Shown: positions 34,507-46,213 of the stretch, piece after piece
Layout of the letters: every line of letters begins with the position of its first letter
How positions within the stretch are numbered: the first letter of the stretch is position 1
Notes under the pieces: model-generated
The model's database searches: none
What the model was told of the DNA's origin: nothing
The model's input: the letters and a program-made list of their open reading frames with translations, nothing else
Program-made: the position numbers and the translations under genes
Assembly: GCF_013112485.1 (NCBI RefSeq)
Contig: NZ_JABFHG010000001.1
Span: 124,001 to 188,000, forward strand
Reading direction: 5' to 3'
DNA: 64,000 nt
Source: Roseicella sp. DB1501
GTDB taxonomy: Bacteria; Pseudomonadota; Alphaproteobacteria; Acetobacterales; Acetobacteraceae

Positions 34507-35732
34507 GCCGGGCGGGGGCGCCGCTGTCGGATCCCAACCCCGACGGGGCGGAGCGCGGGCTGGTCGTCTTCACCCCCCTGCCGCCGGCGCGCTCGGGAGT
34601 CGCCAGCTATGCCGCGGAGCTGCTGCCGGCCCTCGCCCGCGACAGGCCGGTGGTCGCGGTGGTGGCGCAGCACCAGGGCGTCGAGCCGCTGCCCGGGGTG
34701 GAGGTGCTCCCTCTCCTTGCCTATCGGCAACGGCCGGCGCTGCATGGCTGGCCGCATCTGCATCAGGTCGGCAACAGCCTCGACCATGCGCATGCCTACG
34801 CCGCCGCGCTGTCCCGGCCCGGCATCGTCACCCTGCACGACCCGGTGCTGCACCATCTGGTGGAGGCGCTGACCCTCGCCCGCGGCAATGCCGCCGCCTA
34901 CGAGGCCGCGCTCGTCGCCGAGCATGGCGAGGCCGGGCGGCGCATCGCCCGGCAGCGCGCCGCCGGGCTCTTCGACCCGATGCTCCGCTTCCTGCTGCCG
35001 ATGCACCGGCAGGTGCTGCGCCGGGCCCGGGGCGTCATCCTGCACAGCCGCTTCGCCGCCGGGCGGGTGCAGCGGCCGGATGGTCCGCCGCTGCGCATCG
35101 TGCCGCACCACCTCTCGCCGGACGTGGCCAGGCTGGATGGGCTGGGGCAGGCAGAGGCGCGGGCACGGCTCGCCCTGCCGGCGGCGGCGCCGATCCTGCT
35201 CTCCCTCGGCCATGCGACGCCGGCCAAGCGGATCGACCTCGTGCTCGAGGCGGTCGCGCGGCTCGCGGCGGAGATCCCTGACCTGCTCTACGTGATCGCC
35301 GGCGCCCCCGATCCGGCGCTGGACCTCGCCGGGCTGCTGGACCGGCTCGGGCTGCGGGACCGCGTCCGGGTGACCGGCTGGCTGTCGGATGCCGACTTCC
35401 TCTGGCAGGCCCGGGCCGCCGACCTGCTCGTCAATCTCCGCCATCCCCAGGCCGGGGAGAGCTCCGGGGCGCTCGTCCGTGCCTTCGGCATGGGATTGCC
35501 GGCGGTGGTCGATGCCGTCGGGCCGGCGGCGGAGATGCCGGAGGGCACGGTGGCGCGGCTGGCGCCGGGGCCGGAGGCGGCGCCCCGTCTCGCGGCGCTG
35601 CTCGCCGCACTGCTGCGGGACCCGCCGCGGCGGGCGGCGCAGGGCGCGGCGGCGAGGGAGCATCTTCGCCGCCATTGCAACCTTGAGGCCTCGGCCCGGG
35701 CCTATCGCGCGGCCATCGCCGCCTGGGGTTGA
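34503..35732 (+). CDS. Family 4-type glycosyltransferase
   Basis: GT-B glycosyltransferase (409 residues) whose GTG start overlaps the previous stop (GTGA). VVFTPLPPARSGVASYAAEL is the acceptor-side start, then HLHQVGNSLDHAHAYAAALS and IVTLHDPVLHHLVEALT. The donor side has ILLSLGHATPAKRIDLVLEA, RVRVTGWLSDADFLWQARAA and AGESSGALVRAFGMGLPAVV. The set suggests a transferase adding a sugar to a growing chain; sugar and linkage are unknown. Confidence 0.85.
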   Translation: MSRAGAPLSDPNPDGAERGLVVFTPLPPARSGVASYAAELLPALARDRPVVAVVAQHQGVEPLPGVEVLPLLAYRQRPALHGWPHLHQVGNSLDHAHAYAAALSRPGIVTLHDPVLHHLVEALTLARGNAAAYEAALVAEHGEAGRRIARQRAAGLFDPMLRFLLPMHRQVLRRARGVILHSRFAAGRVQRPDGPPLRIVPHHLSPDVARLDGLGQAEARARLALPAAAPILLSLGHATPAKRIDLVLEAVARLAAEIPDLLYVIAGAPDPALDLAGLLDRLGLRDRVRVTGWLSDADFLWQARAADLLVNLRHPQAGESSGALVRAFGMGLPAVVDAVGPAAEMPEGTVARLAPGPEAAPRLAALLAALLRDPPRRAAQGAAAREHLRRHCNLEASARAYRAAIAAWG

Positions 35733-35890
35733 GCGGCGTCCCTTCGCTGGCACCGAAGTGCCCGCTCCGGGATTTCGCAACTATCGCGTGACCGTGACGT
35801 GTTTCTCCACCCATGGTTGTTTAGACCTTGCGAAGTATCGGGGGACCCCGGCCCGCCAGGCCAAGACCACCGAATGGAAGGGAAGATCGC

Positions 35891-36322
35891 ATGGGCAGTC
35901 ACGGCGATGGTATCCGCGTGCTCCTGGCCGAGGACGAACCCCTGGCCGCGCTGGTGGTGGGCGAGGCGCTCGCCGAGATGGGCCATGACGTCATGCACGC
36001 GGAGGATGGCGCGGCGGCGCTCGACATCGCGGCGACCTGCCCCTTCGATCTGCTGGTGACGGATCTCGCCATGCCGCGCGTCTCGGGGCTCGAGCTGATC
36101 CCGCGCCTGCGGGCGGAGCAGCCCGGCCTCCCGGTGCTGGTGATGACCGGCTACCTGCCGCCGGCCGGGGCGCGGCTGCTCGCCGAGGCCGGGCCGGCAG
36201 CGACCGCGCTGCTCCTCAAGCCCTTCGACCTCCGCCAGCTCACCGCGGCGCTGGCACGGATCACGCCGCCCGTCCTCTCCGGCGGCAGCGGGCGGCCCGC
36301 CCCGGCGGCCATGCCCTGCTGA
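35891..36322 (+). CDS. Single-domain response regulator
   Basis: CheY-like receiver domain with no output domain (143 residues). The acidic pocket is Glu14-Asp15 (LLAEDEP), the phospho-acceptor Asp58 (LLVTDLAMP), the switch Thr86 (VMTG) and Lys110 (LLLKPFD). AAGGGAAG precedes the ATG. No histidine kinase gene is adjacent, so it is an orphan at the edge of the polysaccharide locus. It may act as a phosphate shuttle or brake. Confidence 0.9.
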   Translation: MGSHGDGIRVLLAEDEPLAALVVGEALAEMGHDVMHAEDGAAALDIAATCPFDLLVTDLAMPRVSGLELIPRLRAEQPGLPVLVMTGYLPPAGARLLAEAGPAATALLLKPFDLRQLTAALARITPPVLSGGSGRPAPAAMPC

Positions 36323-36350
36323 GCGGCATGACGCCCGGCCTCACCGGCTC

Positions 36351-37538
36351 TCAGTCCGCGAGGAAGGCGCTGATCTGTGCCGCGACCGGCGCCATGGCGA
36401 CGACGCCGTTGAGATGTCCGAGCGGCCCCGTCACCTCGGCGGTCTGCACCTGCTTGCCGGCGCTGCGCAGCGCCGCGATGAACTCCTCGACTCCGGACTG
36501 CAGGAAGACGCGGTCGGTCGGGCTGGAGACCACGAGCCAGCGCGGCGCCGCGCCGGCGACCGCCGCGGCCAGGCTGGGATAGTCGTTCAGGAAGAGCTGG
36601 TTGGCGCGGACCATGTAGATGAAGGCATTGGCATCCGAGGTCCGCGCCCGGGCCATCGCCGCATCGTCGAGCCATTTCTCGATGGCGAAGCGGTCCCCGA
36701 TCCGGCGCGCCGGATCCTGGCCCTCGGGCAGCTGGCGGTCGAACTGCCGGGCCCAGACCCGGTCGCGCGCCTGCAGCGTGACGAGCTTCCAGGCCTCGGC
36801 CAGGCCGCGCAGCGGCGGCTCGCGCCCCTGGCCGTAATAATCGCCTTCGCGCCAGTTCGGGTCGAGCCGGATCGGGCTCTCCCAGAGATCGAGCCAACCC
36901 TGCAGCCAGGCATCGATCTCGGCGGCGATGACCGGCATCGTCCGGACGACGAAATCCGGATAGGCCGCGGCCCATTCGATGGCCTGCAGGCCGCCATTGG
37001 AGGGGCCCGCCACCAGGGCCAGGCGTTTGACGCCGAGCCCGTCGAGCAGCCGCTTCTGCACCTCGACGAAGTCGCGCATGGCGATGACGGGAAAGCCCAT
37101 GCCCCAGGGGCGGCCGGTATCGGGATTGATGCTCGCCGGCCCGGTCGTCACCGTATTGGCGTCGGGCACGTTAACGTTCACCAGCGTATCGGCCGAGACG
37201 ACGAAGAACCGGCCCGTGTCGATCGCCTTGCCGGGGCCGATGATCGCATCCCAGTAGCCGGCGGGGCCGCCGGGCTGGAGCCGGCCGAAGGCATGGCTGT
37301 TGCCGCTGAAGAAGTGGCAGATGAGGACGGCGTTGTCCCCCGCGGCAGTGAGCTCGCCCATGGTCTGGTAGCCGATGCGCACCTTCGGGATTGTCGCGCC
37401 GCCGCGGGTCTGAAAATTGCTCGCTTCGAAGACGCGCTTCTCCACCACCCCCTGCGCCTGCGCGGCCGGCGCCGCCAGCATGCCGGCCACGCCCGCCGCG
37501 GCCCCTGCCGCGGTCAGGAGGCCCCGCCGTCGGATCAT
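36351..37538 (-). CDS. Exported MetX-like alpha/beta hydrolase
   Basis: Alpha/beta-fold protein of the homoserine O-acetyltransferase family with an N-terminal export signal ([20 protein letters not shown], RRxGLL resembling a Tat motif; cleavage near AQAQG). Nucleophile elbow is GPSNGG at about 198-203 in place of the usual GxSMGG, the acid is in SSPTDRVF and the His in GPLGHLNGV. With 395 residues it is full-length. A cytoplasmic methionine enzyme should not carry a signal, so a periplasmic esterase or acyltransferase is more likely. It converges on the response regulator gene. Confidence 0.8.
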   Translation of the reverse strand: MIRRRGLLTAAGAAAGVAGMLAAPAAQAQGVVEKRVFEASNFQTRGGATIPKVRIGYQTMGELTAAGDNAVLICHFFSGNSHAFGRLQPGGPAGYWDAIIGPGKAIDTGRFFVVSADTLVNVNVPDANTVTTGPASINPDTGRPWGMGFPVIAMRDFVEVQKRLLDGLGVKRLALVAGPSNGGLQAIEWAAAYPDFVVRTMPVIAAEIDAWLQGWLDLWESPIRLDPNWREGDYYGQGREPPLRGLAEAWKLVTLQARDRVWARQFDRQLPEGQDPARRIGDRFAIEKWLDDAAMARARTSDANAFIYMVRANQLFLNDYPSLAAAVAGAAPRWLVVSSPTDRVFLQSGVEEFIAALRSAGKQVQTAEVTGPLGHLNGVVAMAPVAAQISAFLAD

Positions 37539-37838
37539 GCCCCTGCTCTCCCCTGTCCCGCGGCACATGGTGGGAGGCAATCATGGCGGCAGCAAGACCG
37601 CGGCCCGATCCCCGACCGTCCCGCAACGCCGCGAAGCGGCTTTGTGGGGAGTTCTTACCGTTGCGCCCCTGCCGCAGCCCCGCTTAGCCTTGCCTGCCTG
37701 CGCCGCGCGATGGCGCGCCGTCCGACCCGACCGGGCCGGCCGACCGCCACCGCGGCGCTCGGCCTCCTCCCGGTGGCTGCGCGGGTCGGCCAGCGCCCGG
37801 CCAGGCGCCAGACAAGACAGAGGGGGGTTGCGACTTTG
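37539..37838. other. Intergenic region upstream of hppA, with a fragment of repeat A
   Basis: Three hundred bases without a gene. On the minus strand, around 37616-37650, CCCCACAAAGCCGCTTCGCGG matches the first block of repeat family A. The rest is Arg/Pro-rich in all frames and shows no convincing gene. AGGGGGG lies shortly before the hppA start. Confidence 0.4.
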
Positions 37839-39956
<2,118 letters not shown>

Positions 39957-39978
39957 GCGCCGGGGATCCGAACATGGA

Positions 39979-40016
39979 AAGGGCCGGCGGGGTGACCCGC
40001 CGGCCCTTCTCATTTT
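39979..40016 (+). terminator. Intrinsic terminator after hppA
   Basis: A perfect 13-base stem (AAGGGCCGGCGGG / CCCGCCGGCCCTT) with GTGA loop, followed by CTCATTTTC. It lies 22 bases after the hppA stop. Confidence 0.85.
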
Positions 40017-40029
40017 CATACCAAGGCCC

Positions 40030-40188
40030 TCAGGCGCCGGGCGCAAACCTTCGGTTTGCCTGGGCCTTCGCCGCGTCGCGCCGTCAGGCGCGCCTCGCGG
40101 CGCGGCCGGCGGGCCCCGTTCGGGGCCTCGGACCGGTCGAACGACCGATCTCGTGGCATATCCAGCGGACCGGCCAGGCGACCGGTCC
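40030..40188. repeat. Dispersed repeat family B, copy 2
   Basis: Contains CGCCGGGCGCAAACCT with the hairpin GCAAACC-TTC-GGTTTGC (40043-40059), then the shared CGGGGCCTCGGACCGGTC and a second GACCGGTCC. The last blocks also occur at 54820-54862. It fills the gap between the hppA terminator and the small gene ending at 40196. Confidence 0.55.
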
Positions 40189-40195
40189 AGCGGCA

Positions 40196-40369
40196 TCACT
40201 CGGACGTCGCGCGATCCGGCTGCGGCGGCGGCGCATCAGGCTCGGCATCGCGTTCCGCCTTGCGACGGGCGACCGCCTCCTCGCGCTCGCGCTGCTTCTC
40301 GGCCTGCTTGGCCTGCTTGCCGCGATTTATCTCGGCCCGCTGCTGTCCATAATTCGGTCGCCGCGCCAC
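40196..40369 (-). CDS. Small very basic protein downstream of cspA
   Basis: A 57-residue protein too short for usual gene finders, read from a GTG. It runs ARRPNYGQQRAEINRGKQAK followed by a Lys/Arg/Glu-rich helix (EKQREREEAVARRKAERDAE) and an acidic Pro-rich tail. The PNY plus repeated K/R-Q-A-E pattern matches small proteins seen near cold-shock genes in Alphaproteobacteria. It may bind RNA or ribosomes, but this is inference. It follows the 40382-40606 gene by 12 bases. Confidence 0.6.
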   Translation of the reverse strand: MARRPNYGQQRAEINRGKQAKQAEKQREREEAVARRKAERDAEPDAPPPQPDRATSE

Positions 40370-40381
40370 GCTGTTCTCCGA

Positions 40382-40606
40382 TCAGGGTGTCAGGGGAAAA
40401 GCGGCGACGGGACCGCCGCGCAGTTGGCTTTCCAGCACCACGCGCTCATGCCCGTCCCGCTGGTGCTTCACCCGATACTCACGGTCGGTATCCGGGCCCG
40501 GCAACTGCCGCACGACCGTATAGGGGCCGCGCGGGATGTTGCCGTCGAAGCGATGGGGAACGAATTCGACCAGCTGCCCGACGCTGAAGCGATGCGGTGC
40601 GACCAT
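40382..40606 (-). CDS. Small conserved hypothetical protein in the cspA operon
   Basis: A 74-residue soluble protein, MVAPHRFSVGQLVEFVPHRF then GPYTVVRQLPGPDTDREYRV and DGHERVVLESQLRGG. This resembles an alphaproteobacterial family of small beta-rich proteins with a conserved FxVGQxVxF start and a DGHERVVxESQL ending. It has no export signal. The ATG at 40606 has AGG six bases upstream; one at 40612 would add two residues. It lies between cspA and the basic 57-residue gene and is probably cotranscribed with both. Confidence 0.65.
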   Translation of the reverse strand: MVAPHRFSVGQLVEFVPHRFDGNIPRGPYTVVRQLPGPDTDREYRVKHQRDGHERVVLESQLRGGPVAAFPLTP

Positions 40607-40692
40607 GATCATCCTGCCTTTCGGGCTGCGCAGGGCACGGATGCAGGTCGCCCGGGGCTGCAGCCAGTTCCCCCGGGCGGCGGGCCTTCGGC

Positions 40693-40899
40693 TCAGTCGA
40701 GCTTCAGGTTGCAGGCCGAGAGCTTGCCCTTCTGGCCGCGCTGCACGTCGAAGGAGATGCGCTGGCCGTCATTCAGGCTCTGCAGGCCGGCGCGCTGCAC
40801 GTCGGAGATGTGGACGAAGACGTCGGCGCTGCCGTCCTCGGGCTGGATGAAGCCATAACCCTTGGTCGCGTTGAACCACTTCACGGTGCCAGTGGACAT
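40693..40899 (-). CDS. cspA: Cold-shock domain protein CspA
   Basis: A 68-residue RNA chaperone of the cold-shock domain. [20 protein letters not shown] contains RNP1 (KGYGFI), and DVFVHISDV contains RNP2; the C-terminus [20 protein letters not shown] completes the beta barrel. No strong ribosome site precedes the ATG, consistent with a leader-controlled mRNA. A stable hairpin (40927-40947) lies 28 bases upstream of the start. It heads a small operon with two further genes. Confidence 0.93.
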   Translation of the reverse strand: MSTGTVKWFNATKGYGFIQPEDGSADVFVHISDVQRAGLQSLNDGQRISFDVQRGQKGKLSACNLKLD

Positions 40900-40926
40900 A
40901 GGAAAAATCCATAATGCATGGGTTCC

Positions 40927-40947
40927 GTCCCGCGAACGCCGCGGGAC
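40927..40947 (-). promoter_or_regulatory. Hairpin in the cspA leader
   Basis: On the minus strand GTCCCGCG-GCGTT-CGCGGGAC forms a perfect 8-base stem in the likely 5' leader of cspA. Cold-shock mRNAs are often controlled by leader structure, so this may influence translation. The transcription start is unknown. Confidence 0.4.
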
Positions 40948-41086
40948 AGGCCAATCTGCCATGACGGGACGGGAACCAGGCTCGGCGCTCAATGGCATGA
41001 GCAAGCGAAACGGGCCGAACCAGACGGGTTGACCGGCGCACCATGCGCCCAATGCGCCGAGAGCACAAGCCATTCGCCCCCAAATA

Positions 41087-41102
41087 GGGGGAATTTACCC
41101 CC
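41087..41102 (-). terminator. Weak hairpin after the GNAT gene
   Basis: Reading the minus strand, GGGGG-TAAATT-CCCCC follows the GNAT stop directly and is succeeded by TATTTGGGGG, so the middle C-run could pair with either G-run. It could be a weak terminator or a spacer between the rpoD-GNAT unit and cspA. Confidence 0.4.
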
Positions 41103-41669
41103 TCAGCGGTGGCGCAGGCGCTCGGGTATGGGCAGGCCGAGCCGCGCCGGCACCTGCCAGATCTCGCGCACCGTCCGCAGCCGGGTGAAGCCGGCGGCGA
41201 GGTAGTTCGGCAGCGCCCGCGGATGGTCGGCGGTGCAGGTGTTCACCGTGACGCCGCGCGGCGCCTCGGCCCAGGCCGCATCCACCGCGTGCCGCAGGAA
41301 GGCGCGGCCAAGCCCATGGCCGATGGCATGTGGCATCAGCCCGAAATAGGCGATGTTGACGACCGGGCGGTTGCGCCGGTCGAGCTCGTAGAAGCCGGCC
41401 GGCTCGCCATCCTGGTAGAGGACATGGATGCTGATGGCGGGGTCGCGCAGGATCGCCGCGAGCTCGCCCTCGGACAGCGTTCGGCGCAGCCACCAGCAAT
41501 AATCCTGGCCGACCGTGTGATAGAGGTAGCGGTAGAAGGCGGTGGTGCAGCGCCGCGCCGGCACGACCGCGGTGCCGGCGGGCAGCGGTCGCGCATGGAT
41601 CTCCGGCCGGCGGTCCATGCGCAGGAAGGTCACGTCGACCGCGACCGGAATGATGGGCTCCGTCGCCAC
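41103..41669 (-). CDS. GNAT-family N-acetyltransferase
   Basis: A 188-residue acetyltransferase of the GNAT fold. GEPAGFYELDRRNRPVVNIA forms the central strands, MPHAIGHGLGRAFLRHAVDA is the acetyl-CoA phosphate loop (Q/RxxGxG/A variant GHGLG), and HPRALPNYLAAGFTRLRTVR is the closing motif. The N-terminal 40 residues (VTFLRMDRRPEIHARPLPAG) are typical of a larger alphaproteobacterial subgroup. GTG start, 16 bases behind rpoD. Substrate unknown. Confidence 0.85.
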   Translation of the reverse strand: MATEPIIPVAVDVTFLRMDRRPEIHARPLPAGTAVVPARRCTTAFYRYLYHTVGQDYCWWLRRTLSEGELAAILRDPAISIHVLYQDGEPAGFYELDRRNRPVVNIAYFGLMPHAIGHGLGRAFLRHAVDAAWAEAPRGVTVNTCTADHPRALPNYLAAGFTRLRTVREIWQVPARLGLPIPERLRHR

Positions 41670-41685
41670 GGCCAGGGGCCGCGGC

Positions 41686-43605
<1,920 letters not shown>

Positions 43606-43665
43606 ACTGTCCGCTCCATCGACGCGACGGGTCTCCCGGCGCCCCGGGACCCCCGTGCTTGCCCT

Positions 43666-45570
43666 CTACCCTATGGTGTCGTCCCGTGCTGCCTCGGAGC
43701 CCATCGGGACGCCCGCCGGCGCCCCACCCAGGGACGAATCCTCGGCCGCCGCGTCGCTCTCGCCCCCCCGCAGGGCGGCGAGCGCTTCCGACAGCCGGAT
43801 CAGGCGCTGCTGCGCAGCCGGATCGTTGCGCTCCACCAGGAGCCGTTGCGCCTCGGTCCGGTCCTCGATCAGTTCCGCCTCGCCTCGCAGCAGGCCGAAG
43901 AAATGCCACCAGCCGTCCAGCGCCTCTTTCGGCTGGGCCGTGGGGTGCGCCGCGGCGCAGAGCCCGGAGGCCCGAATGGCCCAGGCGTGGGCATCCTCCA
44001 TGTCGTTCTGGGCGAGGTGGCCTGCCAGGGCTTCCGAGTCAAGGAGTTCCGCCTCCTGCAGCCAGCCCAGCATGGCCTGGCGCAAGGCCTCGCAGGGACC
44101 CGCCGGCAGGTCGAGCGCCATGAGGGATTCCTCGACCTCCGGCAGCAGGGCGGGATGGCGCAGCAGGATGGCGAGCAGGTTGCGGGCCCGCTCCAGCCGG
44201 ATGCCGGCCGGATCGATCGGCCGGCGCTGCAGCCCGGGCGGCGGCGCCATCGCATTGCCGCGGCGGTCCGCCGGGGACCGGCGCGCGCCGCCCGAGACCG
44301 GGCGGCGTTGCTCCTCGAAGAAGCGGTCGAGCAGGACGCGGCGATACTCGCCCGACAGCACCCGGTCCGGGATCAGCCGGGCCGCCGCCTCGAGCTGCCC
44401 CCGCAACGCGGCGCGCTGCTCGGGCGTCGCGCGCGGCCGGCCGCCGGAGAGCAGGTCGTAGAGCGCGACCGAGAGCGGCTTCGCGGCCTCGAGCACCGCC
44501 TCGAAGGCCCGCGGCCCCTCCTTCCGCAGCAGCGTGTCGGGATCCTCGCCGCCGCTGAGGGTCGCCAGCTTCAGGCTGCGATCCGGGGCGAGCAACGGCA
44601 GCGCCACCTCGGCCGCCCGGGCGGCGGCGCGGGCGCCGGCGGCATCGCCGTCGAAGCAGAGCACCGGCTCGGGCGTGAGCTGCCAGAGCAGGCCGAGCTG
44701 CTCCGCCGTCAGGGCGGTCCCCAGCGGCGCCACGGCGCCGCCGAAGCCTGCCTGGTGCAGGGCGATGACATCCATATAGCCCTCCACCACCAGCACGGTC
44801 GCGCCGCGGAAGGCCGCCTCCCGCGCCAAGTCCAGCCCGTAGAGGCCCCGGCGTTTCTGGAAGAGCTCGGTTTCCGGTCCATTGACGTATTTCGGCTGGC
44901 CGTCGCCGAGGATACGCCCGCCAAAGGAAATAATGCGGCCGCGCCGGTCACGGATCGGGAACATCACCCGGCCGAAGAACATGTCGACCAGGCCGGCCTC
45001 GGGCCGCTCCGGGTCGCACGGCTTCATCAGCCCGGCGGCGACGAGCTGCGCCGGCTCGATCCCCTCGGGCTTCAGCTCGGCGGCCAGCGCCCCCCGCCCC
45101 TCGCCCGACCAGCCGAGGCCGAAGCGGGCGATGGTCGCCTCGGTGAGGCCGCGGCGGAGCAGGTAGTCGCGCGCCGCCCGCCCGTCCGGCTGGGCGAGGC
45201 GGCGCTGATAGGCGGCGGCGGCGGCGGCCAGCACCTCGTGCAGGTCGCGCGCCCGCCGCTCCCGCGCCGCCGCCTGGGGCGTCGGCTTCGGCACCTGCAT
45301 CCCCGCCTCGGCGGCGAGCCGCTCCACCGCCTCGGGGAAGCTCGCCCCCTCGGCGCGCATCAGAAAGGTGATGGCATCCCCATGCGCGCCGCAGCCGAAG
45401 CAGTGGAAATGGTCGTCATAGACGTAGAAGGAGGGCGATTTCTCATTGTGGAAGGGGCAGCAGCCCTTCCACTGCCGGCCGTTGCGGACCAGCCGCGCCT
45501 TGCGGCCGATCAGCCCGTGCAACGGGGTCCGGGCGCGCAGCTCATCGAGGAAGGCGGGCGGGAGGGCCAT
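43666..45570 (-). CDS. dnaG: DNA primase DnaG
   Basis: Makes RNA primers at the replication fork (634 residues). The CHC2 zinc finger is Cys38, His41, Cys57 and Cys60 (CPFHNEK, FHCFGC). The catalytic TOPRIM core has VLVVEGYMDVIALHQAG and VLCFDGDAAGARAA with its acidic residues; the C-terminal helicase-binding domain is less conserved. It starts 40 bases after yqeY and precedes rpoD by 60 bases, so the three are probably cotranscribed. Confidence 0.97.
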   Translation of the reverse strand: MALPPAFLDELRARTPLHGLIGRKARLVRNGRQWKGCCPFHNEKSPSFYVYDDHFHCFGCGAHGDAITFLMRAEGASFPEAVERLAAEAGMQVPKPTPQAAARERRARDLHEVLAAAAAAYQRRLAQPDGRAARDYLLRRGLTEATIARFGLGWSGEGRGALAAELKPEGIEPAQLVAAGLMKPCDPERPEAGLVDMFFGRVMFPIRDRRGRIISFGGRILGDGQPKYVNGPETELFQKRRGLYGLDLAREAAFRGATVLVVEGYMDVIALHQAGFGGAVAPLGTALTAEQLGLLWQLTPEPVLCFDGDAAGARAAARAAEVALPLLAPDRSLKLATLSGGEDPDTLLRKEGPRAFEAVLEAAKPLSVALYDLLSGGRPRATPEQRAALRGQLEAAARLIPDRVLSGEYRRVLLDRFFEEQRRPVSGGARRSPADRRGNAMAPPPGLQRRPIDPAGIRLERARNLLAILLRHPALLPEVEESLMALDLPAGPCEALRQAMLGWLQEAELLDSEALAGHLAQNDMEDAHAWAIRASGLCAAAHPTAQPKEALDGWWHFFGLLRGEAELIEDRTEAQRLLVERNDPAAQQRLIRLSEALAALRGGESDAAAEDSSLGGAPAGVPMGSEAARDDTIG

Positions 45571-45609
45571 CGCTGCGGAACAGTGTAGCGGCGGCGCGAG
45601 CCCGGCGCA

Positions 45610-46074
45610 TCAGCCGCCGAGCGCCGCCTTCACCAGCGGGCCGGCCTTGCCGAGATCCATGCTGGCGGCGTGCTTCGCGCGCAACACCGCCATCACCTTG
45701 CCCATCTCCTTCACGCCGGTCGCGCCGGTCTCGGAGATGGCGGCCTCGATGGCGGCGCGGGTCGCGGCCTCGTCCATCTGCTGCGGCAGGAAGCTCTCGA
45801 TGACGGCGATCTCCGCCTCCTCCTTGGCGGCGAGCTCCTCGCGGCCGCCCTGGCGGTAGAGCTCGACGCTCTCCCGGCGAGACTTGGCCATGCCTCGCAG
45901 CATGGCGACGATCTGCTCCTCCGGCACCTGGTCGACGCCCAGGGGCCGGGCGGCGATGTCGGTATCCTTGAGCCTGGCGAGGATCATGCGCAGCGTCGAG
46001 GTCCGCGCCGCATCCTTGGCCAGCATGGCGGATTTGAGCGCCGCGGTGAAACGGCTGCGAAGGTCCTCGGCCAT
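45610..46074 (-). CDS. yqeY: GatB/YqeY domain protein
   Basis: A 154-residue protein of the YqeY family, related to the C-terminal domain of the GatB subunit of tRNA amidotransferase. LRSRFTAALKSAMLAKDAAR with TSTLRMILARLKDTDIA is the N-terminal helical block, followed by EEAEIAVIESFLPQQMDEAA and TGATGVKEMGKVMAVLRAKH. These proteins are common at the head of dnaG-rpoD operons. It is divergent from carA, so its promoter lies in the shared operator region. Confidence 0.92.
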   Translation of the reverse strand: MAEDLRSRFTAALKSAMLAKDAARTSTLRMILARLKDTDIAARPLGVDQVPEEQIVAMLRGMAKSRRESVELYRQGGREELAAKEEAEIAVIESFLPQQMDEAATRAAIEAAISETGATGVKEMGKVMAVLRAKHAASMDLGKAGPLVKAALGG

Positions 46075-46146
46075 GGCGATCCTCACGGAATGGGGGTGAT
46101 CGCCCGGCTGTAGCATGCCGGGCAGTGGCTCGGGAGGCTCGCCTAC

Positions 46147-46201
46147 GGGAATCGTTTTCCCAATTTCCGTCGGCGCCATTGATCTGGGAAATACTTTCCC
46201 A
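46147..46201. promoter_or_regulatory. Two GGGAA/TTCCC palindromes between yqeY and carA
   Basis: GGGAATCGTTTTCCC (46147-46161) and TGGGAAATACTTTCCCA (46185-46201) are dyads with related half-sites, centred about 39 bases apart. They lie in the 139-base gap between the divergent yqeY and HTH-carA starts. A candidate carA promoter places TTGATC (46179-46184) and CATACC (46202-46207) exactly on either side of the second palindrome. They look like binding sites for a small HTH dimer. Confidence 0.55.
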
Positions 46202-46213
46202 CATACCTGCATC

